DNA from: Lysinibacillus alkalisoli
GTDB taxonomy: Bacteria; Bacillota; Bacilli; Bacillales_A; Planococcaceae
Length of the DNA: 64,000 nucleotides
Assembly (NCBI RefSeq): GCF_014643595.1
Contig: NZ_BMJT01000012.1
Coordinates: 1 to 64,000, forward strand
Direction: 5' to 3'
Each line of letters opens with the position of its first letter. The first letter of the stretch is position 1. Under the pieces are notes generated by a model. The model had not been told where the DNA came from and ran no database searches. It saw only the letters and a list, made by a program, of their open reading frames with translations. Positions 25,818-35,005 of the stretch are shown piece by piece. Made by a program: the position numbers and the translations under genes.

Positions 25818-26494
25818 GTTGTCACCTTCTTATCTTCAAGGATTAAACCATCTTTTAATACGATTGTTCGGTTAGTGTATGCTGCAATTTCTTCTTCGTG
25901 AGTAACAATAATAACTGTTTTACCTTCACGGTTTAACGCCGTTAATAACTCCATAATTTGAACGCCTGTTTTAGAGTCAAGAGCACCTGTAGGTTCGTCC
26001 GCTAAAATAATAGAAGGGTTGTTGACTAGTGCACGTGCGATTGCTACACGTTGTTTTTGCCCACCAGACAACTCACTAGGTAAGTGCCCCATGCGGTCCT
26101 TTAATCCCACTTTAGTCAGCAAGTCTTTTGCACGTTCAGCACGTTCAGCTTTACTAACACCAGCATAAATAAGAGGCGTCTCTACATTTTTTTGTGCATT
26201 TAACCGTGGTAGCAAAAAGAATTGTTGAAAGACAAACCCAATATGCTCATTGCGTAAGCGAGCTAAGTCCTTCTCTTTAGAATCTTTAATATCCTTACCA
26301 TTTAAAGCATATGTGCCTTCTGTTTGCTTATCGAGGAAGCCGATAATGTTCATTAATGTCGATTTACCAGAACCAGAAGGCCCCATAATCGCAACAAATT
26401 CACCATCTTCGATTTGAAGGTCAATGCCATGTAAAACAGGTACTTTTAAATCACCACTGCCATAAACTTTTGTGATATTATTTAGCTTCATCAT
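25814..26494 (-). CDS. ABC transporter ATP-binding protein (MacB/YknY-like)
   Basis: About 226 aa. Walker [11 protein letters not shown]-loop FQQFFLL, signature LSGGQKQR, Walker [13 protein letters not shown]-loop VTHEEE. I set the start at the ATG at 26494, 8 bases after GGAGGG on the minus strand; it overlaps the adaptor gene by 17 bases. The end overlaps the permease gene by 4 bases. It powers the tripartite exporter. Confidence 0.92.
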   Translation of the reverse strand: MMKLNNITKVYGSGDLKVPVLHGIDLQIEDGEFVAIMGPSGSGKSTLMNIIGFLDKQTEGTYALNGKDIKDSKEKDLARLRNEHIGFVFQQFFLLPRLNAQKNVETPLIYAGVSKAERAERAKDLLTKVGLKDRMGHLPSELSGGQKQRVAIARALVNNPSIILADEPTGALDSKTGVQIMELLTALNREGKTVIIVTHEEEIAAYTNRTIVLKDGLILEDKKVTT

Positions 26495-27824
26495 TTTGTG
26501 AACCCTCCGTTTCTGCTTCGGGCTCCATTTCTGCAGGTGGTTCTTCACCATCTACGGGTTCTTCCTCAATCATACCATCTTCAACCATGCCTCCATCTTC
26601 CATCATACCTTCGTTAGCATCCATGTAGTCTTTTACTTTTTTACCAACTTCTAATTTTTTAGCTTCAACAATATAACCATTGGTAATAATACGATCACCA
26701 AGTTCTAGCCCTTCAGCTACACCTGCAAACATATCATTCATATCACCTAACACAATGGTACGCTTTTCTAAAATATCTTCATCTGTTAATACATAAACAA
26801 ATTCATTACCTTCTTCATCTAACACAAGGGCCATATGAGGAATCGCAAGTTGTTCACTTTGTTCTAAGTCAGAGACATTGATTTCTAACGATACGTGGAA
26901 GCCTTGACGTAAGTCAGCAGTATCACCAGCAATATTTACTTTGAAAGGATACATTGTAACATTGCCACCACTGCCGCCGCCAAAATCTTCGCCACCAGCA
27001 GTGTCACCACCTTCAGGGAAGTGTGATACAGATTCGATTGTGCCGTCCCAAGTACGGTCTTTAAACACTTTTGGTCGAATGACAACAGCTTGGTTTTGTT
27101 TGATTTTTACTGTGTCAAATTCACTCATAGAACCAATAACTTTAAATGGGCCACTTGAAATAATATGAACAATTGGTTCATTCGCACCGTTTTCACCAGG
27201 CTCTACATTTTTATTGACTTTCACAATGGTGCCATCAATTTTACTCTTAACAACAAGCTTTTCTTTTTGTGTTGTTAAAGTATTAATTTCATCCTGATAA
27301 GAAGAGACTTCACCTTTAGTAGCTTCAATTTCAATTTCCATTTGGTTAATTTCTTTAGCTGCAGCATTTAACTCTTCACGTGAAACTTCAGGGTTTTTCT
27401 TCATGTTTGTTAAATTTTTGCGTGCATTGGCTAATTCATTTAATGAAATAGATAGACGATTATTCGTTAAATCACGTGCGCGTATAGCTTTGGCATAATC
27501 ACTATTTACTTTAGTATCATCGTATGTAAAGAGCGGGGTACCTGCTTTAATTTTTTGGTTTTCTTGCACTAAAAATTCTTTTATCTCACCGTTTTCCGCC
27601 TCTTGGAAAACCTTTTGTTCATCACTTGGAATAATTTTTCCTGTTACTAAAATACTTTCACCTAACTCTTGCATTTGAACAGTTTCCACCATAATTGGTT
27701 CGTCAAACTCGCCAAACTCATCCTCTGAGCTAAAGAGTTTATCTTTAAAAATGAAACCTGTAACGCCGAGAGCAATGACAATTAGGACAATCACTAATGT
27801 CCAAATTTTTGCTTTCTTGCTCAT
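26478..27824 (-). CDS. HlyD/RND-type adaptor (YknX-like)
   Basis: 448 aa. Signal-anchor segment at about 8-28, barrel-sandwich halves flanking a coiled-coil hairpin (about 110-195), then beta-barrel and membrane-proximal domains. A Gly-rich insert GGEDFGGGSGG lies at about 280. The C-terminus after about 395 is a long acidic Met/Glu-rich tail (EEPVDGEEPPAEMEPEAE) that is unusual for YknX. First gene of the operon. Adaptor subunits of this type couple a MacB-like permease to the cell envelope in Gram-positives. Confidence 0.88.
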   Translation of the reverse strand: MSKKAKIWTLVIVLIVIALGVTGFIFKDKLFSSEDEFGEFDEPIMVETVQMQELGESILVTGKIIPSDEQKVFQEAENGEIKEFLVQENQKIKAGTPLFTYDDTKVNSDYAKAIRARDLTNNRLSISLNELANARKNLTNMKKNPEVSREELNAAAKEINQMEIEIEATKGEVSSYQDEINTLTTQKEKLVVKSKIDGTIVKVNKNVEPGENGANEPIVHIISSGPFKVIGSMSEFDTVKIKQNQAVVIRPKVFKDRTWDGTIESVSHFPEGGDTAGGEDFGGGSGGNVTMYPFKVNIAGDTADLRQGFHVSLEINVSDLEQSEQLAIPHMALVLDEEGNEFVYVLTDEDILEKRTIVLGDMNDMFAGVAEGLELGDRIITNGYIVEAKKLEVGKKVKDYMDANEGMMEDGGMVEDGMIEEEPVDGEEPPAEMEPEAETEGSQNDEAK

Positions 27825-28087
27825 TTATTTCCCTCCAATATTTTATGATTAGGCTGCTTCCTTCTCTCTTTTTTACAAACTTGCCCACCTATTTAACGTA
27901 TGAAGTGTGTAAAAAGTTTCAGTTTAATCATCATTTTGTAAGAAATCAACAAAATCATGTTTATCATTTAAAAAAGTGAGTATAATAAAGTAATGACAAA
28001 AGTTATGGCATAATGCGCCATTTTATAGCCTATATATCTAAAAGGAATACTAAAAAGTCACGACTATCGACTAAGGTGGGGATGAAG

Positions 28088-29836
28088 ATGATCTTTAAAA
28101 AGAAAAAAATTGATTTATATCAATATTTTAATACCGAAAATCAATCCGATATCGGGGCAAACGAGCGGTTTCAAGAAAAGCTTGATTTTTTGGCGCTTTC
28201 ACGCATTCGTAGGGAATCTGTCCTGTTTCTTAAGGACTTATATGAGGAGAATCGTGTCGCCATTTTAGATAACTTTTATGACCGCCTCTTGGCGATTCCT
28301 GACTTTGCCCATGTGATTGAGACGCATACAACGGTAGAACGCTTGAAAAAAACCTTTGATGCGCATTTTATTAGTCTCTTTCAAGACGAGTTAGATTTAA
28401 ATTATGTGTTTAAACGCCGCAAGATTGCGTATACGCATGCGCGCTTAGGTGTGCTCCCAAACTGGATGATTTCGGCGTATACGTTAGTGAATCAATTAAT
28501 TATTCCGCTCATTGTTGACCGCTTTGCTCATGAGCCTCAAAAGATGTTAGAAGTGTTACTCTCCTATGATAGCTTGGTGACGATTGACCAACAAATCATT
28601 GTCGAGACATATATTGAAATCCAAGCAGGGTCTGTGGTTAATGGCTTGGGGGATATTATTACGTACAATACACAACTTGACCAAATTAAAGCCCTGATGC
28701 AATTCCAAGAAGGGCAAGAACAAGATATTGTCCACGCCAACGACTCAATGCAAAACTTAGATACGAGTATTGCCGACGTGGCGACAACGGTCAGTGATAT
28801 TTCGCAGACGACAAGCGCGACACTTCAAGCATTAAACCAGGATTTAACAGCGTTACAACATGTGTCGCAAATTTTGCAGACAACAGATGAGGGGCAACAG
28901 ACGATGCAAGCGCATATTGCCCAACTTGTAGAGCGTGTGACAAGTGTGACATCGTTAATGGCACTCATCACAAGCATTGCCGACCAAACGAATTTATTAG
29001 CCTTGAATGCGTCGATTGAGGCGGCACGCGCAGGCGATGCGGGCAAAGGGTTTGCGGTAGTGGCCGAAGAAGTGCGGAAACTCGCCGATGATACGAAAAC
29101 ATCCATTCAATCCATTCAAGACGATATTGGCGCCTTACTCACCATTACACATGATATTGATGCCCTTACCCAACAGTTTGCGACGGATTTACATCAAGGG
29201 GTTACAGATACGCTGCGGATTTCAACGACACTCGCGGAGTTAAATACCCATCTGCAACATCAAGGGACACGTTTTGAGGAGATGGCACAACTGACAAGGG
29301 CGCAAAATGAGGCCGCATCGGATATTACGGCACGCAATCGTAATATTTTAACGAGTATGCAGCAAAGTAAAGATATTGTGTTCCATACGGGGGAAGCGAT
29401 TTATCAACTGAGCCAAATGATTGATGCGTACCGTGCTACGACGATTTCCAAAAACTTTATCATTAGCCATGAAGACGTCATTTCACTGGCCATTACAGAT
29501 CATTTATTATGGCGTTGGCGTATTTATAACCTGTTGCTTGGTTTTGACCATATGACGGTAGAAGAAATGGGCACTGCACGCGACTCACGTCTTGGTAGTT
29601 GGTATTACGGTAAGGGGCAAGAGACACTAGGAGATAAGGTCGTCTTTCAACAATTAGAAGCGCCTTATTTGCGCATGTATGAGTTAGCATGTAAGGCTGT
29701 AAAAACTCATAATGATGGTAAAACACAACAGGCGGAAGAAGTTTTGGTGGATTTAACAGCAGCCTCTCAAGAAGTCATTGCGATATTAGAGCAACTGCGA
29801 GAAATAGTTATTGAAGATAAAAAGAAATATCACTAA
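28088..29836 (+). CDS. hemAT: HemAT-like globin-coupled chemoreceptor with degenerate CZB-like tail
   Basis: About 582 aa, soluble. N-terminal protoglobin (about 30-185) with proximal His H117 in [10 protein letters not shown], as in HemAT. MCP signalling domain with the hairpin tip [34 protein letters not shown] (split here: tip about residues 300-333). The C-terminal ~120 residues look like a CZB zinc-binding domain: [13 protein letters not shown] keeps the first His, but the Cys of CxLGxW is Ser (SRLGSW) and the PHxxvH motif is PYLRMY. Zinc binding is therefore doubtful. RBS AAGGTGGGG; ATG 28082 is an alternative start. The gene is visibly more G+C-rich than its neighbours. Predicted role: oxygen sensing for aerotaxis. 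Confidence 0.88.
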   Translation: MIFKKKKIDLYQYFNTENQSDIGANERFQEKLDFLALSRIRRESVLFLKDLYEENRVAILDNFYDRLLAIPDFAHVIETHTTVERLKKTFDAHFISLFQDELDLNYVFKRRKIAYTHARLGVLPNWMISAYTLVNQLIIPLIVDRFAHEPQKMLEVLLSYDSLVTIDQQIIVETYIEIQAGSVVNGLGDIITYNTQLDQIKALMQFQEGQEQDIVHANDSMQNLDTSIADVATTVSDISQTTSATLQALNQDLTALQHVSQILQTTDEGQQTMQAHIAQLVERVTSVTSLMALITSIADQTNLLALNASIEAARAGDAGKGFAVVAEEVRKLADDTKTSIQSIQDDIGALLTITHDIDALTQQFATDLHQGVTDTLRISTTLAELNTHLQHQGTRFEEMAQLTRAQNEAASDITARNRNILTSMQQSKDIVFHTGEAIYQLSQMIDAYRATTISKNFIISHEDVISLAITDHLLWRWRIYNLLLGFDHMTVEEMGTARDSRLGSWYYGKGQETLGDKVVFQQLEAPYLRMYELACKAVKTHNDGKTQQAEEVLVDLTAASQEVIAILEQLREIVIEDKKKYH

Positions 29837-29889
29837 TAAAATAATAAATGTTATTGTGAAGACGTTATATCCTCACCATGAGAGATTAG

Positions 29890-29917
29890 CCAACTGACAT
29901 GAGTCAGTTGGTTTTTA
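29890..29917. terminator. Terminator after hemAT
   Basis: CCAACTGAC, loop ATGA, GTCAGTTGG, then TTTTTATTT. It overlaps the 3' end of the converging minus-strand gene by three bases. Confidence 0.85.
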
Positions 29918-30493
29918 TTTATTTTTATGAGGTGCTTGCATAAAAGAAATACGGCATGTAAGGCTATCATATAAACACCATTCACGATAATCAATGACAG
30001 CGCCTATGTTAATATAGCAAGGTTCACTAGCTATGAAAGAATACGCTGTACCTACATCTATTCGTTTGTTGCCTTGGTAGATAGCTGAACGATGGCTGTG
30101 ACCAAAAAATACAAGAGGTGTTGTAAAGGCAGGAAAAGTAGGCTCAAAATGTTCATTCCAGTCAAATTGATGCCCATGAATTAACGTAGCATTAGGAATA
30201 CGAATAGTGTGTGGCAAATGTATAAATTGAGTTTGCCCTGTTGCTAAGTCAATTCGTTCTTCTTGGTTTCCAATAATTGTAGGAAAGGCTAATAATCTTT
30301 CAAAGCGTGCATCATATGTCATAGCTTTAGACAAAGGTACCTGTTTTTTGCCCGCTTTTCGCTTGCTAATATGGCACTCATATTGGTCGCCTAGACAAAT
30401 GATAGTAGCTTTTGGCGCTACTTGATTAATATGTGTTAAAACAGCTAAAGTGTCTTCATAATTACTATGTAAATCACTAATTAGTGCATACAT
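29915..30493 (-). CDS. Metallophosphoesterase (YfcE/serine-threonine phosphatase-like)
   Basis: 192 aa. Metal-binding motifs in order: DLHSN (7-11), GDQYE, GNQEE, HGHQFD and GHSHR. This is a compact calcineurin-like phosphoesterase. RBS AAGGAGG is 4-5 bases before the ATG. The ligand set GDQ/GNQ instead of GDxxD/GNHD/E is a variant, as in some bacterial diadenosine tetraphosphatase-like proteins. The substrate is unknown. Confidence 0.85.
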   Translation of the reverse strand: MYALISDLHSNYEDTLAVLTHINQVAPKATIICLGDQYECHISKRKAGKKQVPLSKAMTYDARFERLLAFPTIIGNQEERIDLATGQTQFIHLPHTIRIPNATLIHGHQFDWNEHFEPTFPAFTTPLVFFGHSHRSAIYQGNKRIDVGTAYSFIASEPCYINIGAVIDYREWCLYDSLTCRISFMQAPHKNK

Positions 30494-30586
30494 TCATAAA
30501 CCTCCTTAAAGTGGTGTGAATTTGTTTCAGTGTAGCGTTCAATGAATGCTATAATGAATTATTATAACTGAAGGTGGGAGTAGACG

Positions 30587-31735
30587 ATGTCTAGCATTGA
30601 TTTACTAAATAAAGATTTACAACAAAAGTGGACGTTTGAGAGTCCAATGAAAGTACAAGAAGAAATGATTCCAGCCATGTTAGCAGGTAAAGACATTGTG
30701 GCAGAATCACCAACAGGTTCAGGTAAAACATTAGCTTACGTCTTGCCAATGCTACATAAATTAGACGGGACGCGTAAAGCTACACAAGGGTTAATTGTAG
30801 CACCATCACAAGAGTTAGCGATGCAAATTGTAGAAGTCATTCGCACATGGATTGTAGGTACAGATATTACAGTACAACAATTAATTGGTGGTGCTAATAT
30901 GGCGCGACAAGTTGAAAAACTAAAAAAGAAGCCAACAATTGTAGTAGGTACGCCGGGGCGCTTAAATGAATTAGTACGTGCAGGTAAATTAAAGTTAAAA
31001 GATATTGAGACAGTGGTCTTAGATGAATGCGACCAATTATTAAGCCGAGAATATCGCGTGATGGTGAAATCCTTTATTGATGGCTCTAAATATGGTAGAC
31101 AAGTCGTTGTAGTATCCGCAACGATAACGGATGAAATCGAATTGGTGGCAACACGTATGATGTTTGAGCCAATGCGCTTACGCATTCGACCAGAAGATAT
31201 GGTTAAGGTAAGTAAAGTACAACATTTATATATGAAAATTGACGAACGTGATAAAACAGAATTTCTACGTAAATTGTCCCAAACAGAAGGTATGCGTGCC
31301 CTAGCATTTGTTAATAATATTGACCAAGTGCTAATGAAAGAAACAAAATTACAGTACCGTAATGCGCCTATTACAACCTTACATGCCGAGATGAAAAAGG
31401 AAGAGCGTAAAAAATCATTGGATAGCTTCCGTAAAGGCGATGCACGTATTTTACTATCAACAGATTTAGCAGCAAGAGGGCTTGATATTGATGGCTTAAC
31501 ACATGTTATCCACGTTGATGTACCACGCACTATCGAACAATATTTACACCGCTCAGGACGCACAGGGCGAGCAGGCAAAGATGGTACAGTATTAACATTA
31601 TTATCTTACCGAGACGAGCGAGACTATAAACGCTTAATCCGTGAATTACCAAACAAAGCTGTTCAAGTAGTATATTATCAAGGCGAATTAGTAGAAGGCA
31701 ATGCTAATACGCTTAAGAAAAAGGGGAAAAAATAA
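30587..31735 (+). CDS. DEAD-box RNA helicase (DECD variant, YfmL-like)
   Basis: 382 aa. Motif I AESPTGSGKT, Ia PSQELAMQ, Ib GTPGRL, motif II DECD instead of DEAD, motif III SAT, motif VI HRSGRTGRAG. The short C-terminus (NTLKKKGKK) has no added RNA-binding domain. Length and form match the smaller B. subtilis helicase YfmL, involved in ribosome biogenesis. RBS AAGGTGGGAG. Its stop overlaps the aminopeptidase start (TAATG). Confidence 0.88.
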   Translation: MSSIDLLNKDLQQKWTFESPMKVQEEMIPAMLAGKDIVAESPTGSGKTLAYVLPMLHKLDGTRKATQGLIVAPSQELAMQIVEVIRTWIVGTDITVQQLIGGANMARQVEKLKKKPTIVVGTPGRLNELVRAGKLKLKDIETVVLDECDQLLSREYRVMVKSFIDGSKYGRQVVVVSATITDEIELVATRMMFEPMRLRIRPEDMVKVSKVQHLYMKIDERDKTEFLRKLSQTEGMRALAFVNNIDQVLMKETKLQYRNAPITTLHAEMKKEERKKSLDSFRKGDARILLSTDLAARGLDIDGLTHVIHVDVPRTIEQYLHRSGRTGRAGKDGTVLTLLSYRDERDYKRLIRELPNKAVQVVYYQGELVEGNANTLKKKGKK

Positions 31736-32970
31736 TGACAATGACATTCCAAGACAAACTAGAAGCCTATGCAGCGTTAGCAGTAGAAGTTGGGGTCAAT
31801 ATTCAAAAGGGCCAATACTTGTTAGTGAATACAAATACAGAGGCACTGCCATTTGCACGTCTCGTTGTGAAAAAAGCATATGAGGCAGGCGCAGGCCGTG
31901 TGCATGTACAATTAACAGACGATGTGATGACACGTGCATTTTACGAGCATGCTAGTGATGCAGAGATTGAGCGTTATCCAGAATGGTCAGCAGCACAACG
32001 GAATGAGATTGTAGAGCGTGGTGGCGCATTATTATGGATTGATGCAGACAACCCAGACTTATTATCAGGGATTGATGTCAACCGCATTTCGGCGCAACAA
32101 AAAGTAGCAGGACAAGCGTTAACCAAGTATCGTGCAGCAGCAATGAAAGACGATATTGCTTGGTCAATAGTAGCCGTACCTTCAAAGGACTGGGCAGCAA
32201 AAATCTATCCTGATTTATCGGCTGAAGCAGGTGTAACAGCGCTATGGGAGGCTATTTTTAGTACGGTGCGTATTGGTGAAGGAGATGCCGTTCAAAAGTG
32301 GCGTGACCATTTACTAAATCTTGAACAACGCGCAAACATATTAAATGAAAAAAAATATCATAAATTACATTATAAAGCGCCAGGTACAGATTTAACGATT
32401 GAGTTACCACCATTACATCAATGGTTAGCAGCTAGCAGCACAACCCCACAACAAGTATCTTTTGTGGCAAATATGCCAACAGAAGAAGTATATACATTGC
32501 CATTAAAAACAGGGGTTAATGGTTATGTTAGCAATACAAAACCACTTGTTTATCAAGGTAATATTATTGATAAATTCACATTAACATTTGAAGATGGCAA
32601 AATTGTAAAAGCACAAGCAGGTGTTGGCCAAGACTTATTACAACAACTAATGCAAGTAGATGAGGGCTCTCGCTATTTGGGCGAGGTAGCGTTAGTTCCT
32701 CATGAATCGCCAATTTCTGCTTCTGAAATTTTGTTTTTTAACACATTATTTGACGAGAATGCGTCTAACCATTTAGCGATTGGTGAGGCATACCCTACTT
32801 GTTTAGAAGGTGGTCGTGACTTTACTGATGAAGAAATTGCAACTGCAGGAGCAAACATCTCTATCACGCATGAAGATTTTATGATTGGTAGCGCAGAAAT
32901 GGATATTGATGGTATATTAAAAGATGGTACAGTTGAACCCATCTTCCGAAAAGGAAATTGGGCATTTTAA
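31735..32970 (+). CDS. ampS: M29-family aminopeptidase
   Basis: 411 aa, the standard length for AmpS/PepS. It releases N-terminal residues from peptides in the cytoplasm using two metal ions. Metal-ligand motifs include HESPIS, EGGRDF and SITHEDFMIGS near the C-terminus. The ATG at 31735 overlaps the helicase stop by one base; ATG 31741 is an alternative. Translation is probably coupled to the helicase. Confidence 0.9.
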   Translation: MTMTFQDKLEAYAALAVEVGVNIQKGQYLLVNTNTEALPFARLVVKKAYEAGAGRVHVQLTDDVMTRAFYEHASDAEIERYPEWSAAQRNEIVERGGALLWIDADNPDLLSGIDVNRISAQQKVAGQALTKYRAAAMKDDIAWSIVAVPSKDWAAKIYPDLSAEAGVTALWEAIFSTVRIGEGDAVQKWRDHLLNLEQRANILNEKKYHKLHYKAPGTDLTIELPPLHQWLAASSTTPQQVSFVANMPTEEVYTLPLKTGVNGYVSNTKPLVYQGNIIDKFTLTFEDGKIVKAQAGVGQDLLQQLMQVDEGSRYLGEVALVPHESPISASEILFFNTLFDENASNHLAIGEAYPTCLEGGRDFTDEEIATAGANISITHEDFMIGSAEMDIDGILKDGTVEPIFRKGNWAF

Positions 32971-32988
32971 AAGTAGAGGGGAGATAGC

Positions 32989-33762
32989 ATGAGAAAACTT
33001 ATTGTAAGTTTAGCATTCTGTTTTTCTTTTATGACGATAACGGCTTCAGCACAAAATTATGTAGCAATTGGTGATTCTTTAGCTGCTGGGCAAACACCCT
33101 ACCAAGAAATTGATATAGGTTATACGGGCATGATAGCATTAGCCATACAACCTGATACATTTAGTAAAAAATTAGCTTTTCCAGGGTATACAACTCGAGA
33201 TGTACTAAAGCAACTAAACGAAAAAGAAGCAAAGAAAATACTACAAGATGCCACACTTGTTACTATTTCAGCAGGAGCAAATAATGTATTACCGCTTATT
33301 AAACGCGATGTAAGGTCGGGTATGGTAGCATTTGAGCAAACAGTGGCTAATTTTGCTTTAAATGGCGTGCGTAAAGATATGGAAAAGATTTTACAACGTG
33401 TACAACAATTAGCACCACAAGCCGACGTTTATGTAATGGGATATTATTTTGCTTATCCTTATGTGCATGAGCAACAAAAGCAGGGTGTTGTTAAACAAAT
33501 TGCTACATTAAATCAACTATTACAACAAACTGCTCAAAAGCAAAAAGCTCATTTTGTTGCTGTAGACGAACAATTTGGGACAAATGCCCGCAGTTATTTA
33601 CCTAACGTAGCAGATATTCATCCCAATTTAGAAGGATATCGTGTGATGGCAAATGCATTTTTACAACAATATACTAATCGTCAAATACAAATCCCTGTCG
33701 CGCCACCAGCAAACCCCATAAGCTTTGAAGAAATAATCGCACAAGAACAACATAACAAATAA
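32989..33762 (+). CDS. Secreted SGNH/GDSL hydrolase
   Basis: 257 aa. A signal peptide of about 21 residues (MRKLIVSLAFCFSFMTITASA) ends in an A-x-A site. Block I is AIGDSLAAG (catalytic Ser), block III has SAGANN, and block V is DIHPNLEGY (catalytic Asp-His). The family hydrolyses lipid or acetyl esters outside the membrane. RBS GAGGGGAG; it follows the aminopeptidase by 18 bases. Confidence 0.88.
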   Translation: MRKLIVSLAFCFSFMTITASAQNYVAIGDSLAAGQTPYQEIDIGYTGMIALAIQPDTFSKKLAFPGYTTRDVLKQLNEKEAKKILQDATLVTISAGANNVLPLIKRDVRSGMVAFEQTVANFALNGVRKDMEKILQRVQQLAPQADVYVMGYYFAYPYVHEQQKQGVVKQIATLNQLLQQTAQKQKAHFVAVDEQFGTNARSYLPNVADIHPNLEGYRVMANAFLQQYTNRQIQIPVAPPANPISFEEIIAQEQHNK

Positions 33763-33771
33763 ATAATACGT

Positions 33772-33808
33772 GGAGAAATCTTTTGTAAAAGAGATTTCTC
33801 TACTTTTT
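33772..33808 (+). terminator. Terminator after the SGNH hydrolase
   Basis: GGAGAAATC and GATTTCTC arms around a loop with TTTTGTAAAA, followed by TACTTTTTG. Confidence 0.7.
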
Positions 33809-33847
33809 GATAATTAGAGAACATACGTTTTATTTGGAGGGATTGGA

Positions 33848-35005
33848 ATGAAAATTGTTCATACAGCAGATTGGCATTTAGGAAAATTAGTACAAGGTGT
33901 GTATATGACGGAAGACCAATCTTATATTTTGCACCAATTTATTACACAAATGAGAGTGATTCAACCCGATGTCATTATTATTGCAGGGGATGTGTATGAC
34001 CGAGCATTACCACCCGTAGAAGCTGTAAATTTATTAAATGAAATTATTGCAGAGTTGACACTAGCACTAAAAATACCTGTATTAAGTATAGCAGGTAACC
34101 ATGATGGCCCAACGCGTTTACAGTTTGGTAGTGAGTTAATGCAAGCTAGTGGTTACCATGTAGCAGGTGAATTAACAAGTGATATCAAATGTGTACAACT
34201 CGAGGACGAACATGGCATTGTCCATTTTCATTTAGTGCCCTATGCAGAGCCTTCACAAGTACGTTACGCATTTCAAGATGATACCATTCGTACACATCAA
34301 CAGGCAATGCAAGCAATTGTTAATCAAATCGAGCAAACTATGCAAGAGGGTGAACGACATATTTTTGTAGGGCATGCGTTCGTTACACCAATGGGGCAAC
34401 AAGAGGAAAATACAAGTGATTCAGAGCGCCCGCTTGCTATTGGTGGGGTAGAGTATGTGGACGCCCAACTGTTTGGAAATTTTAATTATGTAGCATTAGG
34501 ACATTTACATAAAGCACATAAAGTAGGTAGTGAGCATGTCCGATATGCAGGTTCTCCACTAAAATACTCTGCCTCAGAACATCAACACGAGAAGGGCTAT
34601 TATATCGTTACATTACAAGGTGATGGTAATTTAGAGATTGAAAAGCAACCGCTCATTCCACAGCGCGATTTGCGAAAAATCAAAATGACCTTAGCAGAGC
34701 TACTCCAACAGCCTCAAAGTGACGATTATGTTTTTGTACAATTATTAGACGAAAAACCTATTGCGATGCTGATGGAGAAGGTGCGCACAGTATTCCCTAA
34801 TGCTATGCATGTCGAGCGCATAATCGCAACAAAACATTTAACATCCACAACTACTGTCCAAATAGAAGGTTTAACAGATGAACAATTATTCGAAGCCTTT
34901 TATAAAGAAGTAAGTGGGAAATACCCTGAAGAGGAAACAACAAAATTATTCCAAACAGCATTGCAAACGTTGACACATAGCATGCGTGAGGAGGCGAACT
35001 CATGA
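33848..35005 (+). CDS. sbcD: SbcD nuclease subunit
   Basis: 385 aa Mre11-family nuclease. Motifs TADWHLGK, AGDVYDRA, AGNHDGP and the pair GHAF/GHLHKAH. Together with SbcC it trims hairpins and DNA ends. RBS TGGAGGG. Its stop overlaps the sbcC start by 4 bases (ATGA), the usual sbcDC coupling. Confidence 0.95.
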   Translation: MKIVHTADWHLGKLVQGVYMTEDQSYILHQFITQMRVIQPDVIIIAGDVYDRALPPVEAVNLLNEIIAELTLALKIPVLSIAGNHDGPTRLQFGSELMQASGYHVAGELTSDIKCVQLEDEHGIVHFHLVPYAEPSQVRYAFQDDTIRTHQQAMQAIVNQIEQTMQEGERHIFVGHAFVTPMGQQEENTSDSERPLAIGGVEYVDAQLFGNFNYVALGHLHKAHKVGSEHVRYAGSPLKYSASEHQHEKGYYIVTLQGDGNLEIEKQPLIPQRDLRKIKMTLAELLQQPQSDDYVFVQLLDEKPIAMLMEKVRTVFPNAMHVERIIATKHLTSTTTVQIEGLTDEQLFEAFYKEVSGKYPEEETTKLFQTALQTLTHSMREEANS

